Shown one piece after another: positions 49,525-58,792 of a stretch of DNA of 64,000 bases. The translations under genes and the position numbers were made by a program. How positions within the stretch are numbered: the stretch's first letter is position 1; every line of letters starts with the position of its first letter. A model generated the notes under the pieces. That model did no database searches. It saw only the letters and a list, made by a program, of their open reading frames with translations, and was not told where the DNA came from. The stretch is taken from NCBI RefSeq assembly GCF_000176855.2, contig NC_015138.1, positions 5,270,001 through 5,334,000 of the forward strand, read 5' to 3'. This DNA comes from Paracidovorax avenae ATCC 19860. Lineage in GTDB: Bacteria > Pseudomonadota > Gammaproteobacteria > Burkholderiales > Burkholderiaceae_C.

Positions 49525-50454
49525 ATGCCCGGTCTTTCCCAACCGCGCTTCCGGGGCATCTTCCCGGTCGTGCCCACCACCTTCCACGAAGACGGCACGC
49601 TGGACCTGGCCAGCCAGAAGCGCTGCCTGGACTTCATGATCGACTCCGGCGTCGATGGCCTGTGCATCCTGGCCAACTTCTCCGAGCAGTTCCTGATCGC
49701 CGACGACGAGCGCGAACTGCTCACGCGCACGGCGCTGGAGCACGTCGCCGGCCGCGTGCCGGTGATCGTGACCACGACCCACACCAGCACGAAGGTGTGC
49801 GCCGAGCGCAGCCGCCGCGCGCAGGACATGGGCGCGGCCATGGTGATGGTGATGCCGCCCTACCACGGCGCCACGTTCCGCTTCGGCGAGACGGCCGTGC
49901 AGTCGTTCTACCGGGGGGTGTCCGATGCGATCGACATCCCCATCATGGTCCAGGACGCGCCGGCCGCCGGCACGCCGCTGCCGCCGGCCCTGCTGGCGAA
50001 GATGGCCCGCGAGATCGAGCAGGTCAGCTACTTCAAGATGGAAACGGCCGGCGCCGCGAACAAGCTGCGCGAACTCATCGCCCTGGGCGGCGAGGCCATC
50101 GAAGGCCCCTGGGACGGCGAGGAGGCCATCACCCTGCTGGCCGACCTGGAGGCCGGCGCCACCGGCGCGATGACGGGCGGCGGCTTCGCCGACGGCATCC
50201 GCCCCATCATCGAAGCGCACCGCGCGGGCGACCGGGACGCGGCCTTCGCCCAGTACCAGCGCTGGCTGCCGCTCATCAACCACGAGAACCGGCAGGCGGG
50301 CTTCCTCGCGGCCAAGGCGCTGATGAAGGAAGGCGGCGTGATCGCCTGCGACGCGCCCCGTGCCCCGTGGCCACCCATGCATCCGGAGACCCGTCGCGAG
50401 CTGATCGACATCGCGCGCCGGCTCGATCCGCTGGTGCTGCGCTGGGCGCGCTGA
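49525..50454 (+). CDS. DapA-family aldolase or dehydratase
   Basis: 309 residues. TIM-barrel Schiff-base enzyme: FRGIFPVVPTTFHEDGTLDL at the N-terminus, the catalytic Tyr in VMPPYHGA (about residue 112) and the Schiff-base Lys in SYFKMETAG (about residue 171). True DapA has GxxGE near residue 45; here it is ANFSEQFLIADDE, like 2-keto-3-deoxy-sugar-acid dehydratases/aldolases. It starts 8 bases after the dehydratase gene and should process the 2-keto-3-deoxy acid. Confidence 0.9.
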   Translation: MPGLSQPRFRGIFPVVPTTFHEDGTLDLASQKRCLDFMIDSGVDGLCILANFSEQFLIADDERELLTRTALEHVAGRVPVIVTTTHTSTKVCAERSRRAQDMGAAMVMVMPPYHGATFRFGETAVQSFYRGVSDAIDIPIMVQDAPAAGTPLPPALLAKMAREIEQVSYFKMETAGAANKLRELIALGGEAIEGPWDGEEAITLLADLEAGATGAMTGGGFADGIRPIIEAHRAGDRDAAFAQYQRWLPLINHENRQAGFLAAKALMKEGGVIACDAPRAPWPPMHPETRRELIDIARRLDPLVLRWAR

Positions 50455-50571
50455 GCCCACCCTCGGCCCCACCCACGCCACGCCCGGAGGAGTTCCACCC
50501 ACGCATCCACTCCTTCCCGGGCAAACCGCGTTTTTCTGGCGATGACAACCACGACAACAAAGGAGACATCC

Positions 50572-51567
50572 ATGAAACGACTCGCTTTTCTCAAGACGGT
50601 GCTCACCACCCTGGCGCTGGGCGCCACGATGGCGGCTCCCACTCTGGCGCAGACGCCACCCACCAAGATCCGCTTCGCCCATGCCGGGCCGGAAACCGCT
50701 TCGCAGCATCTGGCGGCGCTGGAATTCGCGCGCCTCGTCAAGGAACGCAGCAGCGGCAAGCTGGAGGTGCAGGTGTTCCCCGGCAGCCAGCTCGGCAACG
50801 ACTCCACGGTGATCGGCGCGGTGCGCGGCGGCACCATCGACGTGATGATGGCCGGCAGCGGCAACTTCTCGGGCATGTCGTCCAAGTTCGACGTGCTGGA
50901 CATCCCCTTCCTGTTCCGCAACCCGGCGCACGCCTACGCCACGGTGGACGGCGAGATCGGCCAGCGCCTGGCAAAGGAGCTGGAACCGCACAACCTGCAG
51001 CAGCTGGCGTTCTGGGAGGTGGGCTTCCGCTCCATCACGACCAAGAACCGCCCGGTGACCAAGCCCGAGGACGTCAAGGGCCTGAAGATCCGCGTCACGC
51101 CCAACCCCACCCACATCCAGGCCTGGAAGCTGCTGGGCGCCAACCCCATTCCCATGCCGCTGGGCGAGCTGTACCAGGCGCTGGAATCGGGCGCGGTGGA
51201 TTCGCAGGAGCACCCGGTGGACATCACCTACGCGGCCAAGTTCTACGAGGTGCAAAAGCAGCTCACGCTGAGCCGCCACGCCTTCACGGCGATGCCGGTG
51301 GTCATGAACAAGAAGAAGTTCGACGCCCTGGCACCGGCGCTGCAGCAGGCGCTGCTGACGTCGGCCAACGACGCCAAGCTGTTCCAGCGCCAGCTCAATC
51401 AGAAGAACGAGCCCGGCATCCTGGCCGAGCTGCGCAAGCACGGCATGAACGTGATCGAGACCTTCGACCCGGCGCCCTTCCGCGCCATCGTGGGCGATGC
51501 GGTACGCCAGTCCTTCGTGGCCAAGAACGGTCCCGAGCTACTCAATGCCGTGGACGCGGTCAAGTGA
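50572..51567 (+). CDS. dctP: TRAP transporter substrate-binding protein (DctP), first copy
   Basis: 331 residues. Signal peptide (LAFLKTVLTTLALGATMAAP...LAQ), then IRFAHAGPETASQHLAALEF, VFPGSQLGNDSTVIGAVRGG, the carboxylate-binding Arg region GLKIRVTPNPTHIQAWKLLG and GAVDSQEHPVD. Periplasmic. ATG 50572 follows AAAGGAGA. Forms a complete transporter with the next two genes; a paralogue is at 54394. Confidence 0.93.
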   Translation: MKRLAFLKTVLTTLALGATMAAPTLAQTPPTKIRFAHAGPETASQHLAALEFARLVKERSSGKLEVQVFPGSQLGNDSTVIGAVRGGTIDVMMAGSGNFSGMSSKFDVLDIPFLFRNPAHAYATVDGEIGQRLAKELEPHNLQQLAFWEVGFRSITTKNRPVTKPEDVKGLKIRVTPNPTHIQAWKLLGANPIPMPLGELYQALESGAVDSQEHPVDITYAAKFYEVQKQLTLSRHAFTAMPVVMNKKKFDALAPALQQALLTSANDAKLFQRQLNQKNEPGILAELRKHGMNVIETFDPAPFRAIVGDAVRQSFVAKNGPELLNAVDAVK

Positions 51568-51586
51568 CCGCGCGAGGGATTGCGAC

Positions 51587-52087
51587 ATGAAAAAACTCGT
51601 CACGCGCGCGGCCGAAGGGCTGCTGATCGTGCTGCTCGCCGTCATGGTGGTGCTGGTGTTCGGCAACGTCGTGCTGCGCTACTTCTTCAACTCCGGCATC
51701 GTCTTCTCCGAGGAGGTGTCGCGCTTCGTCTTCATGTGGCTCACGCTGATCGGTGCGCTGGTGGTGATGAAGGACAACGCCCACCTGGGCATGTCCAGCC
51801 TGATCGACCGGCTGGGCGAGCAGGGCCAGCGCATCTGCCGCTTCCTGTCGGACACGCTGACGCTGGCCTGCTGCGTGCTGCTGGCGCACGGCACCTGGGC
51901 GCAGGTGGTGATCGGCATGGACAACGCCTCGCCCGTCACCGGGGTACCGCTGGGGCTGGTGTTCCTCTCGCTGCTCATCAGCAGCGTGGGCATGGCCCTG
52001 CTGCTGGCGCATTCGCTGTGGCGCCAGGTCACGGGCCGCATGCCGCGCGAGGAACTGGTGCCCCGCTCCGTGAGCGCCGGCGAATGA
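51587..52087 (+). CDS. dctQ: TRAP transporter small permease (DctQ)
   Basis: 166 residues, four membrane helices. DctQ marks: LIVLLAVMVVLVFGNVVLRY, FSEEVSRFVFMWLTLIGALV and HLGMSSLIDRLGEQGQ. Joins DctM in the inner membrane to accept ligand from DctP. 19 bases after dctP. Confidence 0.94.
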   Translation: MKKLVTRAAEGLLIVLLAVMVVLVFGNVVLRYFFNSGIVFSEEVSRFVFMWLTLIGALVVMKDNAHLGMSSLIDRLGEQGQRICRFLSDTLTLACCVLLAHGTWAQVVIGMDNASPVTGVPLGLVFLSLLISSVGMALLLAHSLWRQVTGRMPREELVPRSVSAGE

Positions 52088-52112
52088 CGGACGCACGCAC
52101 AAGGAGAACCCC

Positions 52113-53390
52113 ATGACGATCGCCGTCTTCCTCATCGCGCTGCTGGGCAGCATGGCCCTGGGCATGCCCATCGCGTTCTCGCTGCTGGCCTGCGGCGTGG
52201 CGCTGATGGTCCACCTGGGCAACTTCGACACGCAGATCCTCGCGCAGAACCTGCTCGAGGGCGTGAACAACTATCCGCTGATGGCCGTGCCGTTCTTCAT
52301 GCTGGCCGGCGAACTGATGAACGCCGGCGGCCTGTCGCGCCGCATCGTCTCGGTGGCCGAGGCCCTGGTGGGCCACGTGCGCGGCGGCCTGGGCTACGTG
52401 GCCATCCTGGCCTGCCTGATCGTGGCCAGCATCTCGGGCTCGGCCGTGGCCGACACGGCCGCCGTGGCGGCGCTGCTGATCCCGATGATGCGCAACGCCG
52501 GCTACAACGTGCCGCGCGCCTCGGGCCTCATCGCCGCTGGGGGCATCATCGCGCCCGTGGTGCCGCCTTCGATCCCCATCGTGGTGTTCGGCGTGGCGGC
52601 GCAGCTGTCCATCACCAAGCTGTTCCTCGCGGGCATCTTTCCCGGGATCATGATGGCGCTGGCGCTGGCCTTCACCTGGTGGCTGTGCGCGAAGAAGGAG
52701 AACGTGGCGCCGGGCCGGCCCTTCGACGCGCGTGTGCTGGCGCGGGCGCTCTACGACGGCATCTGGGCGCTGATCCTGCCGGGCGTGATCATCGGCGGCA
52801 TGAAGTTCGGCATCTTCACGCCGACGGAAGCCGCCGTGGTGGCCGTGGTCTACGCGCTGCTGGCGGGCCTCTTCGTCTACCGGGAGCTCAAGCCCCGGCA
52901 GATCCCGCACCTGATGCTGGTGGCGGCCAAGACCTCCAGCACGGTGATGTTCCTCGTGGCCGCCGCCCTGGTGTCGGCCTGGCTCATCACCATCGCGGAC
53001 ATCCCCTCGCAGGCCACGGCGCTGCTGCAGCCCTTCATGGACAACAAGATCCTGCTGATGTTCGTCATCATGATCCTGGTGATCGTGGTGGGCACGGCGC
53101 TGGACCTGATGCCCACGGTGCTGATCCTCACGCCCATCCTGATGCCGGTGATCAAGCAGGCGGGCATCGACCCGATCTACTTCGGCGTGATGTTCATCAT
53201 GAACAACGCCATCGGCCTGCTCACGCCGCCCGTCGGCACGGTGCTGAACGTGGTGGCCGGCGTGGCCAAGACCAAGCTGGACGACGTCATCAAGGGCGTC
53301 TGGCCCTTCCTGCTGGCGCAGACCATCCTGATGTTCCTCTTCGTGCTGTTCCCGCAGCTCATCACGGTGCCGGCGAGCTGGTTCCGCTGA
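52113..53390 (+). CDS. dctM: TRAP transporter large permease (DctM)
   Basis: 425 residues, about eleven or twelve membrane helices. DctM signature: MALGMPIAFSLLACGVALMV, AVPFFMLAGELMNAGGLSRR, SISGSAVADTAAVAALLIP, GGIIAPVVPPSIPIVVFG and LLTPPVGTVLNVVAGVA. Na+-driven uptake of carboxylates or sugar acids with DctP and DctQ. 25 bases after dctQ. Confidence 0.95.
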   Translation: MTIAVFLIALLGSMALGMPIAFSLLACGVALMVHLGNFDTQILAQNLLEGVNNYPLMAVPFFMLAGELMNAGGLSRRIVSVAEALVGHVRGGLGYVAILACLIVASISGSAVADTAAVAALLIPMMRNAGYNVPRASGLIAAGGIIAPVVPPSIPIVVFGVAAQLSITKLFLAGIFPGIMMALALAFTWWLCAKKENVAPGRPFDARVLARALYDGIWALILPGVIIGGMKFGIFTPTEAAVVAVVYALLAGLFVYRELKPRQIPHLMLVAAKTSSTVMFLVAAALVSAWLITIADIPSQATALLQPFMDNKILLMFVIMILVIVVGTALDLMPTVLILTPILMPVIKQAGIDPIYFGVMFIMNNAIGLLTPPVGTVLNVVAGVAKTKLDDVIKGVWPFLLAQTILMFLFVLFPQLITVPASWFR

Positions 53391-53408
53391 CCTGAAAGGC
53401 AATTCCCC

Positions 53409-54350
53409 ATGACCCGCGAAACCCTCCTGCTGGTGCAGAAATGCGCCCACACGTTCAGCTTCTACGACGCGGCCAGCGGCCGGGCGGAGAAGCACATCGT
53501 GGTGCCCAACTTTCCGCACGAGTTCGTCGTCGATCCGGTGCGGCAGCTCGCCTACGTCGGGCACTACGGCATCGAGACCGCCAGCCACCTCGGCGACGAG
53601 GGCGGGCACTCGGTGTTCGTGATCGACCTGCAGCGCCGCGAGCACGTGAAGACGCTGAACCTCTGGCCCTACCACCGCCCCCACGGGCTGGCGGTGGACG
53701 GCCAGGGCCGGCTCTTCGCCATGTCCGAGGCGCACAACGTGCTGCTGCGCTTCTCCGACCCGCTGGCGCGGCAGGTGCCGGACCTGGCCGTGCCTTCGGG
53801 CGGCTACAAGACGCACCTGTTCGCGCTGACGCGCGACGCCGAGACGGCCTATGCGCTGAACCTGCTGTCGAACACCGTCACCAAGATCCGGCCCAACGAC
53901 CCGACCTTCGCGCCCGTGGCCGTGGTGCCCGGCCCGGTGCCGGAGGGCAACGTGCTGTCCGCCGACGAATCGCTGCTCTACGTGGCCAACCGGGGCGACG
54001 ACACGCTGGTGGCCATCGACACGGCGCGCATGGCGGTGGTGGCCTCGGGCAAGACCCGGCGCGATCCGAACCGCGTCTACCGTTACGTGGGCAGCGACGG
54101 TCAGGACCGGCTGCTCACCACCAATTCGGGCGAGCGGAGCCTGTCGGTGTTCGGCACCGACCTGAAGGAGCAGCGCTGCGTCGAACTGCCGGCCAACCCG
54201 CTGGCGCTGTCGTTCCACCCGAAGGAGCGCGCCGCCTACATCTCGTTCCAGGACGAGAAGGTGCGCCGCCTGAACCTGGACACCTTCGCCTTCGAGCAGG
54301 AGATCGCCACGCTGCGCGAGCCCGATTCGTCCTACCTCTGGATCGCCTGA
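53409..54350 (+). CDS. Cytoplasmic beta-propeller (YncE/lactonase-like) protein
   Basis: 313 residues with no signal peptide. Repeats of the type HSVFVIDLQRREHVKTL, LYVANRGDDTLVAIDTARMA and LSFHPKERAAYISFQDEKV are seven-bladed propeller blades like those of YncE and the 6-phosphogluconolactonase/SMP-30 neighbours. Within a cluster with sugar-acid dehydratase and lactonase-like genes, a lactonase or ligand-binding role is plausible. It sits between dctM and the second dctP, 18 bases after dctM. Confidence 0.75.
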   Translation: MTRETLLLVQKCAHTFSFYDAASGRAEKHIVVPNFPHEFVVDPVRQLAYVGHYGIETASHLGDEGGHSVFVIDLQRREHVKTLNLWPYHRPHGLAVDGQGRLFAMSEAHNVLLRFSDPLARQVPDLAVPSGGYKTHLFALTRDAETAYALNLLSNTVTKIRPNDPTFAPVAVVPGPVPEGNVLSADESLLYVANRGDDTLVAIDTARMAVVASGKTRRDPNRVYRYVGSDGQDRLLTTNSGERSLSVFGTDLKEQRCVELPANPLALSFHPKERAAYISFQDEKVRRLNLDTFAFEQEIATLREPDSSYLWIA

Positions 54351-54393
54351 CCCGCCGCATACGCCCGACACACCACAAGACCAGGAGACACGC

Positions 54394-55386
54394 ATGCAAC
54401 GACACCATTTCCTCCGCACGCTGGCGGGCTGCGCCGCCGCGGCCCTGCTGACCGCCGCGGCCCCTGCGCAGGCGCAGACCACGAAGCTGCGCATGGCGCA
54501 TTCGGGCGCCGAGACCGAGACCCAGCACCTGGCGGCGCTGGAGTTCGCCCGGCAGGTCAAGGCCCGCACCAACGGCCAGATCGAGGTGCAGGTCTACGGC
54601 TCCAGCGCGCTGGGCAACGACAACACCGTGATCGGCGCGGTGCGCGGCGGCACGATCGATATGGCGACCTCGGGCACGCCCTACTACACCGGCATGGTCG
54701 GCCGCATGAACGTGCTGGACCTGCCCTACCTCTTCACCAGCACCGAGCACGCCTACAAGGTGCTGGACGGCCCCATCGGCCGCGGCCTGCTCGACGAGCT
54801 GGAAGGCCACGGCATGAAGGGCCTGGCGTACTGGGAGGTGGGCTTCCGCAGCCTGACGAATTCACGCCGCGCGGTGCGCGTGCCCGACGATGTGAAAGGC
54901 CTGAAGATCCGCACCACGCCGAACCCGGCGCACATCAAGGCCTTCCAGATCCTGGGCGCCACGCCCACGCCCATGCCGCTGGCCGAGGTGTTCACCGCGC
55001 TGGAGAACAAGGCCGTGGACGGACAGGAGAACCCCGTCAACATCGTGCGCAACAACAAGCTCTACGAGGTGCAGAAGCACATGTCGCTCACGCGGCACGC
55101 CTACACCGCCATGCCGGTGGTGATGAACAAGGCGAAGTTCGCGGCGCTCAAGCCCGAGCAGCAGCAGGCGCTGATCGACGCGGCCCGCGCGGCGGCCACG
55201 TTCCAGCGCGACCTGATCCGGAAGAGCGAGGCCGGCGACATCGCCTTCCTGCGCTCGCAGGGCATGCAGGTGGAGGAGAACGTCGATCCCGAGCCGTTCC
55301 GCAAGCTGGTGGCCGAGCCCACGCAGCAGATGTTCGCCGACAAGTACGGCCGGCAGTTGATCGACGCCGTGCTGCAGGCGCGCTGA
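54394..55386 (+). CDS. dctP: TRAP transporter substrate-binding protein (DctP), second copy
   Basis: 330 residues, clear paralogue of the protein at 50572 (shared LRMAHSGAETETQHLAALEF, GNDNTVIGAVRGGTIDM, YWEVGFRSLTNSRR, GLKIRTTPNPAHIKAFQILG, VDGQENPVN, HAYTAMPVVMNKAKFAAL). Signal peptide ends near APAQAQ. It has no DctQM of its own and may share the first system's permease, widening its ligand range. Confidence 0.93.
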   Translation: MQRHHFLRTLAGCAAAALLTAAAPAQAQTTKLRMAHSGAETETQHLAALEFARQVKARTNGQIEVQVYGSSALGNDNTVIGAVRGGTIDMATSGTPYYTGMVGRMNVLDLPYLFTSTEHAYKVLDGPIGRGLLDELEGHGMKGLAYWEVGFRSLTNSRRAVRVPDDVKGLKIRTTPNPAHIKAFQILGATPTPMPLAEVFTALENKAVDGQENPVNIVRNNKLYEVQKHMSLTRHAYTAMPVVMNKAKFAALKPEQQQALIDAARAAATFQRDLIRKSEAGDIAFLRSQGMQVEENVDPEPFRKLVAEPTQQMFADKYGRQLIDAVLQAR

Positions 55387-55387
55387 C

Positions 55388-56323
55388 ATGATCGACGCCA
55401 CCGGAGACCCTGCGGCCGCGGAGGGCCCCGTGGTCGATGCCCACCACCACCTGTGGAGCTTCGCCCATGGCCGCTACCCCTGGCTGCAGCAGGACTACGA
55501 CGCCGGTCGCTTCTTCCTGGGCGACTACCGCGCGCTCTGCCACAACTTCCTCCCCGCGCACTACCGCGCCGCCAGCGCGGGCTGCAACGTGGTGGCGACG
55601 GTGCACGTCGAGGCCGAACGCGACCGCGGCGAGCAGGTGGCCGAAACCGCCTGGCTGCACGCCCTGCATGCCGAGCACGGCTTTCCCAATGCCGTGGTGG
55701 CCCATGCCTGGCTGGACCGGCCCGACACCGAGGAGCGCCTGCGCGAGCACCTGCGCTACCCCCTGGTGCGCGGCATCCGCAGCAAGCCCGTCACGGCGCC
55801 CACGCCCGACGCCAGCGTTCGGGGGTGGCCTGGCACCCTGCAGGACGAGACCTGGCTGCGCGGTCTCGCCCTGCTGCCCGGGCTGGGCCTGAGCTGGGAC
55901 CTGCGCGTGCCCAGCTGGCACCTGGCCGAGGCGGCCGAAGTGGCCGCGATGTTCCCGCAGCTGGCCATCGTGCTCAACCACCACGGCTTCGCCTGGGACC
56001 GCAGCGAGGCGGGCCTGCAGTGCTGGCGCCAGGGCATGGAGCGGCTGGCGCGCGAGCCCAACGTCCACGTCAAGCTCTCGGAATTCGGCCTGCGGCACGG
56101 CCCCTGGATCGAAGCCGACAACGCCCGCATCGTGCGCGAGACGCTGGACATCTTCGGCTGGCAGCGCTGCATGTTCGCCAGCAACTTCCCCGTGGCGGGC
56201 CTGCGCATCGGCTACCGGGAGCTGGTGTCCGCCATGTACCGCATGACAGCCCACCTGGGCCCCGAACGGCAGCATGCCGTGATGTGCGGCAATGCGCTGC
56301 GCTTCTACCGCATCGACGCATGA
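55388..56323 (+). CDS. Amidohydrolase-2 family, sugar lactonase-like, first copy
   Basis: 311 residues. Metal-dependent TIM-barrel hydrolase: VVDAHHHLWSFAHGRYPWLQ at the N-terminus (HxH), GIRSKPV, VLNHHGFAWDR (metal His), KLSEFGL and MFASNFPV (Asn/Asp site). The family includes L-fucono- and L-rhamnono-lactonases and PDC lactonase. It starts one base after the second dctP and overlaps the next gene by ATGA. Likely opens an imported or oxidised sugar lactone. Confidence 0.88.
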   Translation: MIDATGDPAAAEGPVVDAHHHLWSFAHGRYPWLQQDYDAGRFFLGDYRALCHNFLPAHYRAASAGCNVVATVHVEAERDRGEQVAETAWLHALHAEHGFPNAVVAHAWLDRPDTEERLREHLRYPLVRGIRSKPVTAPTPDASVRGWPGTLQDETWLRGLALLPGLGLSWDLRVPSWHLAEAAEVAAMFPQLAIVLNHHGFAWDRSEAGLQCWRQGMERLAREPNVHVKLSEFGLRHGPWIEADNARIVRETLDIFGWQRCMFASNFPVAGLRIGYRELVSAMYRMTAHLGPERQHAVMCGNALRFYRIDA

Positions 56324-57276
56324 ACGCCGACTTGCAGGCCGCGCGCGAGGAGTTCCTCGCCGCGCAGGACGACCGGCTGCTGCCCATCGTCGATGCCCAC
56401 CACCACTTCTGGGACCTGGGACGCAACCCGCATCTCTGGCTGCAGCGGGAGCCGCCCATCGCCTTCCGCTACGGCGACTACCGCGCCATCCGGCGCGACT
56501 TCCTGCCCGAGCACTACCAGGCGGAGCAGGGCGGGCACCGCGTGCTGCGCCATGTGCTCATGGAAGGCGGATGGGACCCGCGCGACCCTATCGGCGAAGC
56601 GCTGTGGGTGGACCAGCTGGCCCGCAGGACCGGAAAACCCCACGCCCTGGCGGCCCAGGCCTGGCTGGACGGCCCGGAACTGGACGCGCAGCTGGAGGCC
56701 TATGCCCGCCTCCCCCTGGTACGCAGCGTGCGCCACAAGCCGCGCAGTGTGCCCCGCGCCGAGCACCGTGCCGGCTACGCGGCACCTGGTTCCATGCGCT
56801 GCCCGCGCTGGCGCAGCGGCTATGCGCGGCTGGAGCACGCCGGCCTGATGTTCGAGCTGCAGGCACCCTGGTGGCACTTCGGCGAGGCGGCCGAGCTGGC
56901 CCGCGACTTTCCGCGCACGCGCATCATCGTCAACCACGCCGGGCTTCCCGTCGAGCGCGGCCCCGAATCCCTGGCCGCATGGCGTCGTGCACTGGAGACG
57001 CTTGCGCGCGAACCGCAGGTCTTTCTCAAGATCTCCGGCCTGGGCGTCCCAGGTCGGCGCTGGACGCCCGAGTTGCAGGCGCCCGTGGTGCACGACGCGA
57101 TCAGCATCTTCGGCTGGGAGCGCTGCCTGTTCGCAAGCAACCACCCGGTGGACGCGCTGGTAGCGCCGCTCGCCCAGATCTTTCAAGGTTTCAAGCAGCT
57201 GACGGCCGCGCGTCCGGCGCGGCAGCGGCTGGCGCTGTTCTGCGACAACGCAGCCCGGCTGTACGGGCTCGATTGA
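56320..57276 (+). CDS. Amidohydrolase-2 family, sugar lactonase-like, second copy
   Basis: 318 residues, related to the preceding protein: IVDAHHHFWDLGRNPHLWLQ, SVRHKPRSV, IIVNHAGLPVERGP, FLKISGLGVPG and CLFASNHPVDAL. The two copies are clearly divergent, so they may act on different lactones or anomers. Translation is coupled to the first copy (ATGA). Last intact gene of the cluster. Confidence 0.88.
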   Translation: MNADLQAAREEFLAAQDDRLLPIVDAHHHFWDLGRNPHLWLQREPPIAFRYGDYRAIRRDFLPEHYQAEQGGHRVLRHVLMEGGWDPRDPIGEALWVDQLARRTGKPHALAAQAWLDGPELDAQLEAYARLPLVRSVRHKPRSVPRAEHRAGYAAPGSMRCPRWRSGYARLEHAGLMFELQAPWWHFGEAAELARDFPRTRIIVNHAGLPVERGPESLAAWRRALETLAREPQVFLKISGLGVPGRRWTPELQAPVVHDAISIFGWERCLFASNHPVDALVAPLAQIFQGFKQLTAARPARQRLALFCDNAARLYGLD

Positions 57277-57510
57277 CGTGTACCCCCGTCCCCGGCTCGC
57301 TTCGGCACCAGCCTGCCCGACAGCCAGAACAGCCCCTGCATCGACATGTTCAGCGGCCTGGGCGCCCATGCGGTGCCCATGCCGGTCACCAAGCTGGAGT
57401 CGCATACCGTGGATGCACAGAAGAGCCCCTACAGCCACACCGCATGCGCCGGCGAGGACACCGCGCGCGCGTTCTTCGCGGCGATCGAGCAGGCTCGCGG
57501 CAAGCCCTGA
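57277..57510 (+). pseudogene. Remnant of a third DctP-type binding protein
   Basis: After the amidohydrolase stop the same frame stays open to a TGA at 57508-57510. The encoded segment GLGAHAVPMPVTKLESHTVD then AQKSPYS matches the DctP ligand-region pattern LGATPTPMPL...AVDGQENP, with about four residues missing, and the end FFAAIEQARGKP looks like a natural C-terminus. There is no start codon with an RBS and most of the gene is absent, so this is a decayed fragment. Confidence 0.55.
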
Positions 57511-57607
57511 GACCGTCCGTCACGCCTGCGAGACATCTTCGAGCGGCAGGGCCCAGCAGACCGGCAGCGTTCCGCGGATACCTGTTCCCCCCGCCAGGGG
57601 CCGGGCG

Positions 57608-58687
57608 CTACGGCCGCTGTGTCGGCGTCCAGATCGTCCTGCCGGCGGCGGTTCGCAGGCCCTCGGCCGGCAGGCGCGCCGACCCGCGCACCACCAGTTC
57701 GCCTTCCACCACCCGCCGGACGCCGGAGAGGCCGTCTTCGATCGGATCGGACACCATGGCGATGGCTACAGCGGCGAGTCCGGCGGCGGACTGGGAAAAG
57801 GTGGTGAGGCCGACCATGCGCGCCGCCAGCGTGTCGTCGAAACCCACCACCGACAGATCCTGACCGGGCACGCGACCGAGTTCACGCATGGCGACCATCT
57901 GCACGGCGATCGCCATGTGGTCGTTGGCGCAGAAGACCGCATCGGGCGCGTTCGGCGCCGACAGCATCCGGCGCGCCGCGTCGGCGGCGCGATCGGCATC
58001 GAAGGCGGCGCCGACCACCACCGGCGGGCGCACGCCCGCCTCGGCAAGCACATGGCGGTAGCCCTCGAAGCGCTCTCCGCTGGTCGAGGCACCCTCGGTG
58101 CCCGCGATGAATCCGAAGCGGCGGTGCCCCGCGGCCAGCAGAAACGCCGCGACGGTTTCGCCGCCCTGGCGATTCGCGCCGGTGACGCAGGCCGTCATCG
58201 GAGCCACGGTAGTGCGGTTGACCAGCACCACCGGCACCCCGGCCGCCGCACATTCGTTCTCCATGCGCGAAGACAGGCCGATCGCGCACAGCACGAGCGC
58301 ATCGACCCGGTAGCGCAGCACCTCGCCGATGCCCGGGCCCGCATCCTCGTCGCCGGCCGATACGAAAAGCCGCACCCCGAAGCCGGCCTCGCGCAATCCG
58401 CGCGACAGATGGGACAGCAGTTCCGCGTGGAAGCTGTTTTCCAGCCGGGTGACGGCGATGCCCACCGTGCGCGTGCGGCCCGTGCTGAGCGAACGCGCGA
58501 GCAGATTGGGCCGGTAGCCCAGGGCGCTGGCGGCAGCCATCACTTTCTCGCGCGTTTTTTCGGACACGCTGGCCCCGGGAGTGTAGGCGCGCGACACGGC
58601 GGAGGTGGACACCCCCGCCAGACGCGCGACCTCGTCGAGCGTCGGCACGCGGGCCTGCGCCCCCTTGCGGGGTTTATCGCCTTGCAT
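57608..58687 (-). CDS. LacI family transcriptional repressor
   Basis: 359 residues. HTH and hinge: PTLDEVARLAGVSTSAVSRA, YRPNLLARSLSTGRT; the rest is the sugar-binding fold (GIAVTRLENSFHAELL, VDALVLCAIG, PDAVFCANDHMAIAVQMVAM, LSVVGFDDT). Start 58687 avoids an N-terminal extension that would cover the operators. Divergent from the b561/ABC operon and very likely its repressor; the ligand is probably the transported sugar or polyol. Confidence 0.94.
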   Translation of the reverse strand: MQGDKPRKGAQARVPTLDEVARLAGVSTSAVSRAYTPGASVSEKTREKVMAAASALGYRPNLLARSLSTGRTRTVGIAVTRLENSFHAELLSHLSRGLREAGFGVRLFVSAGDEDAGPGIGEVLRYRVDALVLCAIGLSSRMENECAAAGVPVVLVNRTTVAPMTACVTGANRQGGETVAAFLLAAGHRRFGFIAGTEGASTSGERFEGYRHVLAEAGVRPPVVVGAAFDADRAADAARRMLSAPNAPDAVFCANDHMAIAVQMVAMRELGRVPGQDLSVVGFDDTLAARMVGLTTFSQSAAGLAAVAIAMVSDPIEDGLSGVRRVVEGELVVRGSARLPAEGLRTAAGRTIWTPTQRP

Positions 58688-58724
58688 GTCGGATCTCCGT
58701 TTGGCTATAGGTTGAAATACCGAA

Positions 58725-58740
58725 TTGCAAGCGCTTGCAA
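58725..58740. promoter_or_regulatory. LacI-family operator 1
   Basis: TTGCAAGCGCTTGCAA is a perfect 16-bp palindrome with the central CG of LacI/GalR operators, 38 bases upstream of the repressor start. Confidence 0.8.
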
Positions 58741-58792
58741 ATCGCTTGCGTCGAGATCTATCATACGCCTGTGGACTATTCTTCAATCCTTA

